NCBI RefSeq assembly: GCF_003182135.1 | Contig: NZ_QGTL01000003.1 | Span: forward strand, 248,001-312,000 | Length of the DNA stretch: 64,000 nucleotides | Reading direction: 5' to 3' | Origin: Nocardia neocaledoniensis | GTDB lineage: Bacteria; Actinomycetota; Actinomycetes; Mycobacteriales; Mycobacteriaceae | Shown here: positions 35,493-44,988 of the stretch, one piece after another | Numbering within the stretch: position 1 is the first letter of the stretch | How the letters are laid out: each line of letters begins with the position of its first letter | Position numbers and translations under genes: made by a program | The notes under the pieces: model-generated | What the model was told of the DNA's origin: nothing | Database searches by the model: none | What the model saw: the letters and a program-made list of their open reading frames with translations, nothing else

Positions 35493-38400
35493 TCCGGCTG
35501 CGGCATCCAGGCGGTCTGCACGAGGCCCTCGCTGTTGCGAGTCACGAACGTACCGCGACCGGTCGGCTTGGGACCGGGACGGGTGGTGCCGAGCAGGACA
35601 CCTTCGTCGCGGCTGCAGCTGAGGATGAGGCCGGCCGAACCGAGATCCTTCATCCGCGCCAACGTGGGCTCGTACATGGCCCGACCGGCGCCGCCGGAGC
35701 GGCGGGCGATGATGACGTGGAAACCGAGGTCACGCGCGTGCGGGAGGTGTTCGACCAGCGCGCTGACCGGGTTGCCCTGCGAGGTGGCGACCAGGTCGTA
35801 GTCGTCGATGATCACGTACAGCTCCGGCCCGCTCCACCACGACCGCTCACGCAGCTGCTGCGGCGTCACATCCGGGCCCGGGGTGCGCTTGGCGACGTAC
35901 TGGCCGAGTCCGGTCATGTAGTCCGAGAACTGCTTGGCGGTGGAACCGTAGCCGGCCTGATACCCCTCGGGGATCAGGCCCAGCATCGAGCGGCGGTAGT
36001 CACCGACGATGAAGCGCGCCTGGTCCGGAGTGTTGGACGCGGCGATGCCGTCGATGAGCGAACGCAGCAGCGTGGTCTTACCCGACTCGGTGTCACCGAT
36101 GATGATGAAGTGCGGGCTCTCCGCGAAGTCGATGTAGACCGGCGCGAGCTCGGATTCGTTGATACCGATGGGGATTCGCAGGCACTTGGACGCGGGATCG
36201 ACCCGCGACGGCCAGTTGCCCGCCAGGTACAGCAGCTGCTCGCGCGGCAGCTGGTCGGGCAGCATCCGCACCTGCGGGGCCGGACGTCCCGGCGTCATGC
36301 GCGAGATGGACTCGACCGCGGCGGCCACCGCTTGACCGAGGTTCGACGGGTCGGAGGAGCCGTCGATCCGCGGGAGGCCGGTCAGCATGTGCAGACACTC
36401 TGCGGTCATACCGCGGCCAGGGCGGCCCTGCGGGACGAGCGAGGCGAACTTGCGGCCCAGATCGGAGTCCATCGGGTCGCCGAGACGGAGCTCGATCCGG
36501 GTGCCGATCTGGTCCTTGAGCGCGGGCCTGGCCTCGGCCCAGCGGTTCAGCGCGATCACGACGTGGACGCCGTAGGACAAACCCTGCACCGCGAGGTTCA
36601 TGACGACCTGCTCGAGCGCGTCGAAATCCTGACGGATCGAGCCGAAGCCGTCGATCACCAGGAAGACGTCACCGAACGGATCCTCGTGCGCGCCCGCGGC
36701 GGCCGGGCTGGAGGCCGGATCCATCGAGCGCAGCCTGCGGAACTCGACCATCGACTCGATGCCGAGCTGGCGGAACCGGGCCTCGCGGGTACGCACGATG
36801 GTGGTCATCTCGGCGACCGTGCGACGGACCTGGTCTTCGTCGAGACGGCTGGCCACCGAACCGACGTGCGGCAGGCCTTCGAGCGCGGCGAGTGTGCCGC
36901 CACCGAAGTCGAGGCAGTAGAACTGCACCTGCTCGGCGGTGTGGGTGAGCGACATCGCCATGATCAGCGTGCGCAGCGCGGTCGACTTACCGGACTGCGG
37001 ACCACCGACCACGGCCACGTTGCCGCGCGCGCCGGACAGGTCGACGATGAACTGGTCGCGACGCTGATCGTAGGGACGGTCGACGATGCCCATGGGCGCC
37101 CGTAGGGTGGCGATCGCGGAGTACTCGCCGGTGAGGATCGAGCGCGGCACCAGCTGGTCGAGCGTGGGAGCTTCGTCCAGCGGCGGCAGCCAGATCTCGT
37201 GCGCGGGCCTGCCGTGCCCGGCGATCCGGGACACCAGCATGTTCAGGTTCGAGACCTGTTCGCCGTCGTCGCTGTGCGATTCGGGCTCGTAACTCGACTC
37301 CACCGGCACCGGCACCCGGTCCGACGTGCGGAATTCGACGTGGGTGGCGTGGAAGGGGCGGGCGTTGACGTCGATTTCGCCGCCGACGATGCCGGCGCTG
37401 GTGACCTCGCGCTGGGGGCCGCCGCCGACGTAGGGGCCGGAGACGTAGGAGGCCTGGAAGCGCTGGATCTCGCCGGAGTCGGCCTTGAGGTAGCCGCCGC
37501 CGGGGGAATTCGGGAGGTTGTAGGCGTCGGGGACGCCGAGGACCTGGCGGGATTCGTTGGCGGAGAAGGTCTTCAGGCCGATGCGGTAGGACAGGTGCGA
37601 TTCGAGGCCCTTGAGCTTGCCCTCTTCCAGGCGTTGGGAGGCGAGCAGGAGGTGGACGTGCAGCGAGCGGCCGAGGCGGCCGATCATCACGAACAGTTCC
37701 GCGAAATCGGGGTGCTGGGTGAGGAGTTCGGAGAACTCGTCGAGGACGACGAACAGCGCGGGCAGCGGGTCGAGGTCGGCGCCCGCGGCACGGGCCTTCT
37801 CGTATTCGGAGACGTTGGCGAAGTTGCCCGCCTGGCGCAGGACTTCCTGGCGGCGGTTCATCTCGCCGGCCAGCGCGTCCTTCATACGGTCGACGAGGTC
37901 GGCTTCCTCTTCCAGGTTGGTGATGACCGCGGCGACGTGCGGGACGCCGTCGAGGCCGAGGAAGGTGGCGCCACCCTTGAAGTCGACCAGGACCAGGTTC
38001 AGCTGGTCGGGCGAGTGGGTGGCCAGCAGGCTGAGTACCAGGGTGCGCAGGAACTCGGACTTGCCGGAACCGGTGGCGCCGATGCACAGGCCGTGCGGGC
38101 CCATGCCGTTCTCGGCGGCTTCCTTGATGTCGAGTTCGACCGGGTTGCCGTCGGCGCCGACGCCGAAGGGCACGCGCAGGCGCTCGCGCCCGTAGCGCGG
38201 GCGCCAGGCGCTGGCGGGGTTGAAGTTGCCGATGTCGCCGAGCGACATCAGCTGCGACCAGGTGGAGATGGCCTCGTTGTCGTCGGTCTCCACGTCGCTG
38301 CTGCGCTGGGTGGCCGCGCGGAACGGCGCGAGGCGGCGGGCGGCCTGCTGGGCCTGCTCGGCGCTGACGCGGTCGATGGTGGCGAAGCGCTCCTGGTTGC

Positions 38401-39526
38401 CGGTGGCGCCGCGGCCCAGGCACTCGCCGTCTTCGACGACCATCTTGATGCCGCGCGAAACAGCAAGGCGCGGAGCGTAATTGCAGAGGTCGATGATGGT
38501 GACGCCCTCGTAGCCGGACTCGCGGAGCTGGTCGTCCTCGGCCTCGAGCAGGCCGCCGTCGACGACGATGACCACGTGCACCAGGTTCGGGTTGTTCGGC
38601 TGGTTACGGGAGTAGCGGACGCGGTTGCCCAGCAGCGGGTGCAGGCTGCTCAGCGCCTCGCGGATGGAGCCGTAGAACATGCGCTGGGTGCCGATGCCGT
38701 CGGAGACCTCGGGGTGCTGGGTGTGCGGCAGCCACTTGGTCCATTCCCATTCGCGCGCGGTGTCGGGGCCGCAGACCACGGCGATCAGCACCTGGTCGGG
38801 CGCCTGGAACATGCACAGCTGCAACAACATCGCGCGGGTCATGTCGCGGGCCTGGGCGCGGTCGCCGTCGAGGGCGATGGTGCCGAAGCCCTTCACGGCG
38901 ATGGCGGTGGGCAGGTCGGGGACGGTGGAGTGGGCGCGGACGAAGCGGCGCAGGGAGACCGCGGCGATGGGTTCGAGCTCTTCCACCGGGCCGGTCTCGG
39001 GGGCGACCAGCCGGGTGGCCAGGCGCTGACCGCCGAGGCCGATGCGCGCGTGGCAGAAGTCCTTGTCGCCGGAGCGGCGCTCCCACATGCGGCTGGTGCC
39101 GGCCAGCATCCAGATCAGGCCGGGCTCGGGATGGCTCCACTCGACGGCGGCGCGCTGCTGCTTGGCGGTGTCGTCGACGTCCTTGCGGACCTGGTCGAGA
39201 TAGCGCAGGTAGTCCTTGCGATCCTCGTTGGCCTCGGCGGCCTTGGCGCCCTTGCCGTTGCCCTGGCCGAACATGGTGACCATCGACATGATCATCATCA
39301 TCGGGAACATCATCGACATGGGGTTGGACAGCATGCCGCTGCCCTGGGTGAACATCAGCGCCATCATGCCGACCATGCCGACCACCATGACGATGGGCAT
39401 GAGCTTCATGAGCAGATTGCCCGGCGTGATCCTGGGGATCTCGGGCGGCGGCTGCAGCGTCACCTCGCCACCGGGCGTACGCGGCATCTCGCGCCGGGCA
39501 CGGCGCTGGAACCGGACTGTGCTCAT
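35489..39526 (-). CDS. eccC: ESX-4 secretion ATPase EccC (fused EccCa-EccCb)
   Basis: A 1345-residue FtsK/SpoIIIE-type motor that recognises and drives ESX substrates through the membrane complex. Two hydrophobic segments at about residues 38-86 anchor it. Three ATPase domains: D1 with Walker A GATGSGKSE near residue 483 and LDEF near 595; D2 with GGPQSGKST near 841 and a degenerate Walker B (VIDGF); D3 with GDTESGKTT near 1144 and IIDDYD. As in other EccC proteins, D1 is the likely active motor and D2/D3 regulatory and substrate-binding. ATG at 39526; the 180-base gap to the divergent eccD should contain both promoters. Confidence 0.97.
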   Translation of the reverse strand: MSTVRFQRRARREMPRTPGGEVTLQPPPEIPRITPGNLLMKLMPIVMVVGMVGMMALMFTQGSGMLSNPMSMMFPMMMIMSMVTMFGQGNGKGAKAAEANEDRKDYLRYLDQVRKDVDDTAKQQRAAVEWSHPEPGLIWMLAGTSRMWERRSGDKDFCHARIGLGGQRLATRLVAPETGPVEELEPIAAVSLRRFVRAHSTVPDLPTAIAVKGFGTIALDGDRAQARDMTRAMLLQLCMFQAPDQVLIAVVCGPDTAREWEWTKWLPHTQHPEVSDGIGTQRMFYGSIREALSSLHPLLGNRVRYSRNQPNNPNLVHVVIVVDGGLLEAEDDQLRESGYEGVTIIDLCNYAPRLAVSRGIKMVVEDGECLGRGATGNQERFATIDRVSAEQAQQAARRLAPFRAATQRSSDVETDDNEAISTWSQLMSLGDIGNFNPASAWRPRYGRERLRVPFGVGADGNPVELDIKEAAENGMGPHGLCIGATGSGKSEFLRTLVLSLLATHSPDQLNLVLVDFKGGATFLGLDGVPHVAAVITNLEEEADLVDRMKDALAGEMNRRQEVLRQAGNFANVSEYEKARAAGADLDPLPALFVVLDEFSELLTQHPDFAELFVMIGRLGRSLHVHLLLASQRLEEGKLKGLESHLSYRIGLKTFSANESRQVLGVPDAYNLPNSPGGGYLKADSGEIQRFQASYVSGPYVGGGPQREVTSAGIVGGEIDVNARPFHATHVEFRTSDRVPVPVESSYEPESHSDDGEQVSNLNMLVSRIAGHGRPAHEIWLPPLDEAPTLDQLVPRSILTGEYSAIATLRAPMGIVDRPYDQRRDQFIVDLSGARGNVAVVGGPQSGKSTALRTLIMAMSLTHTAEQVQFYCLDFGGGTLAALEGLPHVGSVASRLDEDQVRRTVAEMTTIVRTREARFRQLGIESMVEFRRLRSMDPASSPAAAGAHEDPFGDVFLVIDGFGSIRQDFDALEQVVMNLAVQGLSYGVHVVIALNRWAEARPALKDQIGTRIELRLGDPMDSDLGRKFASLVPQGRPGRGMTAECLHMLTGLPRIDGSSDPSNLGQAVAAAVESISRMTPGRPAPQVRMLPDQLPREQLLYLAGNWPSRVDPASKCLRIPIGINESELAPVYIDFAESPHFIIIGDTESGKTTLLRSLIDGIAASNTPDQARFIVGDYRRSMLGLIPEGYQAGYGSTAKQFSDYMTGLGQYVAKRTPGPDVTPQQLRERSWWSGPELYVIIDDYDLVATSQGNPVSALVEHLPHARDLGFHVIIARRSGGAGRAMYEPTLARMKDLGSAGLILSCSRDEGVLLGTTRPGPKPTGRGTFVTRNSEGLVQTAWMPQPE

Positions 39527-39706
39527 GGTCGAGACTCCCCCTGCTTGACAACTCGCTGTCCACGCGACGGGCTCAGTGTAGAGGTCGCGGCCGACATGTC
39601 GTATGGTTCGTCAGGCATTCTGCTGTCCGAACGGTGAGTTCCGCAAACTGTCGATCGCCCGAGGGGTCGAGCGGAAACACGAGGTAGAGACGGAGTTGGG
39701 GGAGTT

Positions 39707-41173
39707 TTGACGCACGCGCGACTCGATCATCTGGAAGAGGATTCCGCGCGCGGCATCGTTCGCGCACCGGACCTTGCCCGGGTGACGATTCTGGCCAAGC
39801 ACACGCAGGTCGACATGGCGATTCCGGTGGATGTTCCGGTCGCCCTCGTCATCCCGAGCGTCGTCGACATGGTCGCTCAGCACAGCCGGTCCAATGATTT
39901 CGACAACGACGGCGAACGCTACGAGCCCGCCGAGTGGGTGCTCGCCCGGATCGGCCATCCCCCGTTCTCGAACTCGCTCAGCCTCGGCGAGCACGGCGTG
40001 CGCGACGGCGAACTGCTCATGCTGGAGAGCGCCTCGCACACCGCGCCGACGCCGCTGTTCGACGACATCATGTACAACGTCGCGATCGCCGACGCCGAGC
40101 ACTACCGCAGCTGGACGCCGAAGACGGCACGCGTCACCGGTTCGGTACTCGCCGCGATCACCATGCTGGTCGGCTGCTTCGGTCTGCTCGCGGCGCCGGA
40201 CGCGCTGCCGTTCTGGGTGACAGGCTCGCTCGCGCTGCTGGTCGCGATCCTGTGCGTGGTCGCGGGTACCGTGCTCAGCCGGATGTACGGCGACACCGCG
40301 GCGGCGCTGGTCCTGGGCGGCTGCGCGCTGCCGACCGCCTTCACCGCGGGCATGCTGCTCGTGCCCGACCATTACAGCTGGGCGCATCTGCTGCTCGGCG
40401 CCACCCTCTTCGGCGCCACCGCGGTGCTCGCGTGGCGGGTCACCGGCGTCGGGCTCGCGCTGTTCATCGGCGCGGCGACGGCCTCGGTGTTCGCCATTCC
40501 GGCCGCGCTGGTCGGGCTGCTCACCGAGCAGCCGCTCAAGGCCATCGGAGCCGGTGTCGCCGCCCTCGGGCTGGCCGGGCTCTCGCTCTCGCCGCGCGTC
40601 TCGATGCTGCTGGCCAAGCTGCCGTTGCCGCCGGTCCCCTCCCCCGGCACCCCGATCGACCCGACCGAGGACGATCCGGACGACCACCGCGCGCTGCCGA
40701 CCCTGGACGCGCTGCGGGCCAGGTCGGAACGGGCACGCAACTACCTCGCCGGCTTGGTCACGGCGACCACGCTGGTCACCGTCGTCGGCGCGTTGCTCGC
40801 GGTCGACGCGGGCGCGGACGACCCGTACTGGCCCGGCATCGCGCTGGCGCTCGTCTGCGCCGTCGTGCTGATGTTCCGCAGCCGGACCTACGCGGGCGCC
40901 GAACAGGCCGTCGTGCTGATCGCGGGCGGCGCGTCGATCGTGCTGCTGATGCTGATCGGCGTCTCGCTCGAAATGCGCCAACCGCTGGTGGTTTTCGGCG
41001 CCGCGCTGGCCATCCTGATCGCCGCGCTGGTGATCGGCCTGATCGTGCCGAACCAGTCGGCCACCCCGCCGATGCGCCGGGCCGTCGAGCTGCTCGAATA
41101 CGGGTTCGTCGCCGCGGTGCTGCCGCTGGTGTTCTGGGTCGCCGAGCTCTACTCCCTCGTCCGCGGGCTGTGA
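39707..41173 (+). CDS. eccD: ESX-4 membrane channel component EccD
   Basis: A 488-residue protein with a ubiquitin-like N-terminal domain of about 90 residues (ARVTILAKHTQVDMAIPVD start) followed by about eleven hydrophobic helices from residue 145 on, the EccD layout forming the periphery of the ESX pore. It starts at TTG; GGGGGAG ends 2-3 bases before, slightly close, so a nearby start cannot be excluded. The mycP GTG overlaps its TGA by four bases. Confidence 0.95.
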   Translation: MTHARLDHLEEDSARGIVRAPDLARVTILAKHTQVDMAIPVDVPVALVIPSVVDMVAQHSRSNDFDNDGERYEPAEWVLARIGHPPFSNSLSLGEHGVRDGELLMLESASHTAPTPLFDDIMYNVAIADAEHYRSWTPKTARVTGSVLAAITMLVGCFGLLAAPDALPFWVTGSLALLVAILCVVAGTVLSRMYGDTAAALVLGGCALPTAFTAGMLLVPDHYSWAHLLLGATLFGATAVLAWRVTGVGLALFIGAATASVFAIPAALVGLLTEQPLKAIGAGVAALGLAGLSLSPRVSMLLAKLPLPPVPSPGTPIDPTEDDPDDHRALPTLDALRARSERARNYLAGLVTATTLVTVVGALLAVDAGADDPYWPGIALALVCAVVLMFRSRTYAGAEQAVVLIAGGASIVLLMLIGVSLEMRQPLVVFGAALAILIAALVIGLIVPNQSATPPMRRAVELLEYGFVAAVLPLVFWVAELYSLVRGL

Positions 41174-42570
41174 ACGCGAGCCTGCGCGTCGCGGCGGCGG
41201 CCGTGGCGCTCGGTGTCGGTGTGTCGTTCGGGTTGGGCGCCGCGCCCGCCTCGGCCGATCGGCCCCCCGCGGCCGATCCGGCGAACCTGCCCGCGGGCGA
41301 CCCGGCCGCACCGCCGGAGAAGACCGAGGTCGGCTCGAACGCGGTGTGCACCACGGTGTCCACCGGCGGTGACGGACCGGCCATCCCGGAGGCGCAGCGC
41401 TCGCTCGGACTGGAGCGCGCGTGGGAGTTCTCCCGTGGCGCAGGGCAATTGGTCGCGGTCATCGACACCGGTGTCACCAGGAACGATCGGCTGCCGGACA
41501 TGATCGCGGGCGGCGACTTCGTCGCGAACTCCGGCGACGGCGCCGACGACTGCGACGCGCACGGCACCTTCGTCGCCGGGCTGATCGCCGCGACCAAGGT
41601 CGACGGGCAGGGCTTCTCTGGAGTCGCGCCCGAGGCGCAGATCCTGACCATCCGCCAGACCAGCAAGATGTATCAGAAGGAAGGCGCCAACCGGAACAAG
41701 GCGCCCGAGGATCTGCCCGACGGGTACGGCAACCTGGCGACGATGGCCTCGGCGATCCGCCGGGCGGCCGACATGGGCGCCTCGGTCATCAACGTCTCCG
41801 AGGTCTGGTGTGGCACCAACAAGGGTGTCAACGACAGCGCGGTCGGCGCGGCGCTGCAATACGCCGTCGAGGTGAAGAACGCGGTTCCCGTTGTGGCGGC
41901 GGGCAATTCGGACACCTGCAAGACCGCCAACACCGTGATCGATCCGCTGGATCCCACCGCCGATCCGTGGTCGAAGACCGAGATGAACGTGAGCCCGGCC
42001 CGCTGGGACGACTACGTGCTCGCGGTCGGCTCGATCGACGCCAACGGCGCACCGTCGAAGTTCACCGTCGCCGGGCCGTGGCTCAGCGTCGCCGCGCCGG
42101 GCGAGAACATGGTGTCGCTGAACCCGCGTGGCGCGGGGACCGCGATCGGCACGGTCAACCAGCAGGGCCAGACCAGCCCGATCAGCGGAACGAGTTTCGC
42201 GACGCCGCTGGTCTCCGGGGTGGTCGCGCTGGTGCGCGCCAGGTTCCCCGAGCTCAGCGCCAAGGAAGTGATGAAGCGGGTGCAGGCGACGGCGCACGCG
42301 CCCGCCGAGGGCTGGAACCAGTACATCGGATACGGCAGCGTCGATCCGATGGCCGCGCTCACCGCCGAGGTGACGGGGTCGCTGCCGCCGAAGCGGCCAT
42401 CGCCCGCCGCGCAGGTGCAGCTGGCCGTCCCCGCTCCGGCGCCCGCGCCGGACAACACCGCCAGGAACGTGTCGCTGATCGGCGCGGGCGTGGTCGGGCT
42501 GCTGTTCGTTCTCGGCATGCTGGCCTCGTTCCCGATCCGGCGCCGGATGGGCGTGCGGGAAGACGTCTGA
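41170..42570 (+). CDS. mycP: ESX-4 subtilisin-like protease MycP (mycosin)
   Basis: A 466-residue secreted, membrane-anchored serine protease that caps the ESX complex on the outer face. N-terminal signal peptide (AAAAVALGVGVSFGLG ... ASA), catalytic Asp99 (AVIDTGV), His131 (DAHGTFVAG) and Ser342 (SGTSFATP), and a C-terminal transmembrane helix (VSLIGAGVVGLLFVLGMLA) followed by a short basic tail. The propeptide-like extension with paired cysteines is typical of mycosins. GTG start coupled to eccD. Confidence 0.96.
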   Translation: MNASLRVAAAAVALGVGVSFGLGAAPASADRPPAADPANLPAGDPAAPPEKTEVGSNAVCTTVSTGGDGPAIPEAQRSLGLERAWEFSRGAGQLVAVIDTGVTRNDRLPDMIAGGDFVANSGDGADDCDAHGTFVAGLIAATKVDGQGFSGVAPEAQILTIRQTSKMYQKEGANRNKAPEDLPDGYGNLATMASAIRRAADMGASVINVSEVWCGTNKGVNDSAVGAALQYAVEVKNAVPVVAAGNSDTCKTANTVIDPLDPTADPWSKTEMNVSPARWDDYVLAVGSIDANGAPSKFTVAGPWLSVAAPGENMVSLNPRGAGTAIGTVNQQGQTSPISGTSFATPLVSGVVALVRARFPELSAKEVMKRVQATAHAPAEGWNQYIGYGSVDPMAALTAEVTGSLPPKRPSPAAQVQLAVPAPAPAPDNTARNVSLIGAGVVGLLFVLGMLASFPIRRRMGVREDV

Positions 42571-42662
42571 CACGTCATCCGAGGAACGACGGTGCCGCGC
42601 AGGTCCACGCGGTACCGTCGTCCTGCGCACCGCGGCGCATCCCCATCGACACAGGTAGCAGC

Positions 42663-43415
42663 ATGGACTCGAGCGAAGCCCCCTTGACGCGCAGACAGCG
42701 CTGGGAACGCGCGACCAATCTGCCGCTGATGGCGCTGGCCGTGGTGTTCCTCGTCCTCTACGCCTGGCGGGTGCTCGACACCGACGTCTCACCGCACCTC
42801 GACGCGGCCCTGGTGTGGGCCGACATCGCCATCTGGGCGATCTTCGCCGTCGATTTCGCCGTCCGGCTGCGCCTGTCCACCGATCGGCTCCGCTTCGTGC
42901 GCAAACACCCGCTCGACCTGCTGGTGGTGCTGGTGCCGCCGTTCCGGCCGCTGCGTCTGGTGCGCGCGGCGCTGCTGCTGCTCGACTCGCTCAACCGCGC
43001 GACGAAACCACGGACCCGCCTGGTGACCTTCGTGGCGACCAGCTCGCTGTTGATCCTGTTGCTGTCGAGCCTGGCGTTCTTCGACGCCGAGTACGGCGCG
43101 CCGGAGAGCAAGATCAAGACCTTCGGCGACGCCCTGTGGTGGTCGGCTGTCTCGGTGACGACGGTCGGCTACGGCGACGTCTACCCCGTGACCACCGAGG
43201 GACGGTTGGTTTCCCTGGTCCTGATGACGCTCGGCATCGGCCTGATCTCCTTCGCCATCGGCACCATGACCAGCTGGGTCGTCGAGCAGCTCAAGACAGT
43301 CGACGACGCCGCCGATCGCGCCGAGCGCACCCTCACCGAACTGGTCGACGAGGTGCGCTCGCTGCGCGCCGAGGTCGCCGAGCTGCGGACCCGCGCGCAG
43401 GAGCCGCCCGGCTAG
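42663..43415 (+). CDS. Voltage-gated-like potassium channel inside the ESX-4 locus
   Basis: A 250-residue ion channel with six-helix layout: S1-S3 at about residues 20-68, an S4-like helix with regularly placed arginines (RPLRLVRAALLLLDSLNR, residues 95-112), S5, a pore loop with the K+ selectivity filter TTVGYGD (166-172), and S6. The C-terminus is a charged coiled coil (about residues 215-245), probably for tetramer assembly. It lies 92 bases after mycP in the same direction, and its stop overlaps the eccB stop by four bases (CTAG). Channels are not part of known ESX machinery, so either it was inserted here or it works with the secretion system. Confidence 0.92.
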   Translation: MDSSEAPLTRRQRWERATNLPLMALAVVFLVLYAWRVLDTDVSPHLDAALVWADIAIWAIFAVDFAVRLRLSTDRLRFVRKHPLDLLVVLVPPFRPLRLVRAALLLLDSLNRATKPRTRLVTFVATSSLLILLLSSLAFFDAEYGAPESKIKTFGDALWWSAVSVTTVGYGDVYPVTTEGRLVSLVLMTLGIGLISFAIGTMTSWVVEQLKTVDDAADRAERTLTELVDEVRSLRAEVAELRTRAQEPPG

Positions 43416-44905
43416 TTCGCGGCCGGGTTGACCGTCGCGACAGGCTGTTTCGCGGGCGAGGGATCGGGTGAGATGCCGTCGTGGGCGACCATCGCGTCCT
43501 CGCGCCCGAGGCTCGGGCCGCCGGCGAGCAGGCCGACGATGGGCCACGGCGCCGGTTCGGCCTTCACGTTCTCCAGGCCGAGCGCGTTGACCGCGTCGGC
43601 GTTCTTGATGCCGAAGCGCACGCCGGTGTCGGCGATGTAGAACAGGCTGTCCTTGCGACGGCTGTCGACCTCGATGCCGGTGGTCTGGACGTAGGCGCCG
43701 GTGGCGGGCGGGATGTAGACGGTGTCGGCGTTCGGGCCCGCCGCGTCGGCCTGCGCCAGGTTCACCAGCTTGGCCTTGTCCGGGATCGGCAGGTCGATGC
43801 CGACGAGCACGTCCAGCTCGGCGCGGGCGGTGGCGTCGGTGTTGTCCATGGCGCCGGCGATCGGCTTCCAGGTGATGCAGCTGACCGACTTGTCCTTCGC
43901 GGCGATCAGCGTCGGCCGGTCGGCCGGGTAGTCCTGCACCTTCAGCGGATTCCGCACGGTCGGCGCGTAGGTGCGGTCGGTCGACTGGATCGTGGTGCCG
44001 TTCATGACCGTCGGATAGAAGTTGCGGATGATCTGCGCGGTCAGCGCGGAGACCGGCTGCAGTCCGTCCTGGAGCACCACGTAGTTCTGGTTGGGCTCGT
44101 TGAAGACCTGGACGACGTCACCGATCCGATGGCCGCTGACGTTGTATGTCGGTGTCCCACCGGGGTTGTCGATGCGGGGCGTCTCGATCGGGAGCACCTC
44201 GGGAATGGCGTTTAGCAGGCCCTCGCTGATGGGACGCGGGGTCACGCCGCCGATGCCGAGGGCCTGGATGACCGGGGCGTCGTCCATCTTCACCCTGGCG
44301 CGCTTGTTCTCGTAGACGAGGTAGGTCGAGTCCTTGCCCTTGACGAGCATGGCCTTGCCGTCCTCCATCGCCGACGCCTTGTCGCCGAGGTCGGGGTCGC
44401 CGGCCAGGACGGAGGTGGTCAGGTTCGAGGTGCCGTCGGACTTGAGCTGATCGCACACCGACCACGGGCGGCCCTTGCCGTCCTTGTCGTACATGATCGA
44501 GGAGGGGGCGCCGGGGATGCCGATCAGCTGGCCGCGCGGCTTCTTGCCGAGTTCGGATTCCTTGACGATGACCGCCTTGGCCGCTTCCCCGGCGGCCAGG
44601 CGGGCCGAGGCGAGGTTGAGGGCGGGGTGGACGACGTTCTCGATGACGACGTAGACGCCGCCGGATTCCTTGCCGATCAGGATCTTGTTGTCACCGATCT
44701 TGTCTTGCGGGCGCAGCAGCGCGAGGATGCCGCAACCGGCGAGAACGACCAGGCCGAGGACCAAACCGACCGCGTAGGCACGGGTCTGGGCGCGCATCGG
44801 ATCGTGCAGCATGCGCACGTCGCGGCGCACCAGGGCGTGCTCCATCCGCCGCACCAGGAAGCGGTAACCGCTGACCTGCCAGCGCGTAGTGGGTTTTGAA
44901 GGCAT
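43412..44905 (-). CDS. eccB: ESX-4 core membrane protein EccB
   Basis: A 497-residue EccB. Short cytoplasmic lead with the typical TTRWQVSGYRFLVRRMEHAL, one transmembrane helix at about residues 46-66 (YAVGLVLGLVVLAGCGILAL), and a large periplasmic domain with repeat strands (KILIGKESGGVYVVIENVVHP; GIKNADAVNALGL) and paired cysteines. EccB forms the periplasmic part of the core complex. The ATG at 44905 has GGGGGAGGAACC immediately upstream, an identical leader to that of the divergent eccE. Confidence 0.96.
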   Translation of the reverse strand: MPSKPTTRWQVSGYRFLVRRMEHALVRRDVRMLHDPMRAQTRAYAVGLVLGLVVLAGCGILALLRPQDKIGDNKILIGKESGGVYVVIENVVHPALNLASARLAAGEAAKAVIVKESELGKKPRGQLIGIPGAPSSIMYDKDGKGRPWSVCDQLKSDGTSNLTTSVLAGDPDLGDKASAMEDGKAMLVKGKDSTYLVYENKRARVKMDDAPVIQALGIGGVTPRPISEGLLNAIPEVLPIETPRIDNPGGTPTYNVSGHRIGDVVQVFNEPNQNYVVLQDGLQPVSALTAQIIRNFYPTVMNGTTIQSTDRTYAPTVRNPLKVQDYPADRPTLIAAKDKSVSCITWKPIAGAMDNTDATARAELDVLVGIDLPIPDKAKLVNLAQADAAGPNADTVYIPPATGAYVQTTGIEVDSRRKDSLFYIADTGVRFGIKNADAVNALGLENVKAEPAPWPIVGLLAGGPSLGREDAMVAHDGISPDPSPAKQPVATVNPAAN

Positions 44906-44987
44906 GGTTCCTCCCCCGAACAGTGCTCTCGTCCGGCCAACACAGTACAGTTCCCCGCAGCACTTGTTCACATTCGGGGGAGGAACC
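44906..44987. promoter_or_regulatory. Inverted repeat leaders between eccB and eccE
   Basis: The 83-base divergent intergenic region has the same 15 bases at both ends, in opposite orientation: GGTTCCTCCCCCGAA at 44906-44920 and TTCGGGGGAGGAACC at 44973-44987. Each copy contains the ribosome binding site of its gene. The middle (CAGTGC..GCACTTG) is also partly symmetric. Both promoters must lie within or overlap this segment or the coding regions. It could be a shared operator, or simply balance translation of the two core subunits. Confidence 0.6.
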
Positions 44988-44988
44988 A

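Noticed and set aside
37199..39637. Plus-strand open frame of 812 codons opposite eccC
   Set aside because: Its translation is Ala/Gly/Val/Asp-rich without domains, and it mirrors the coding frame of EccC, which has three clear ATPase domains.
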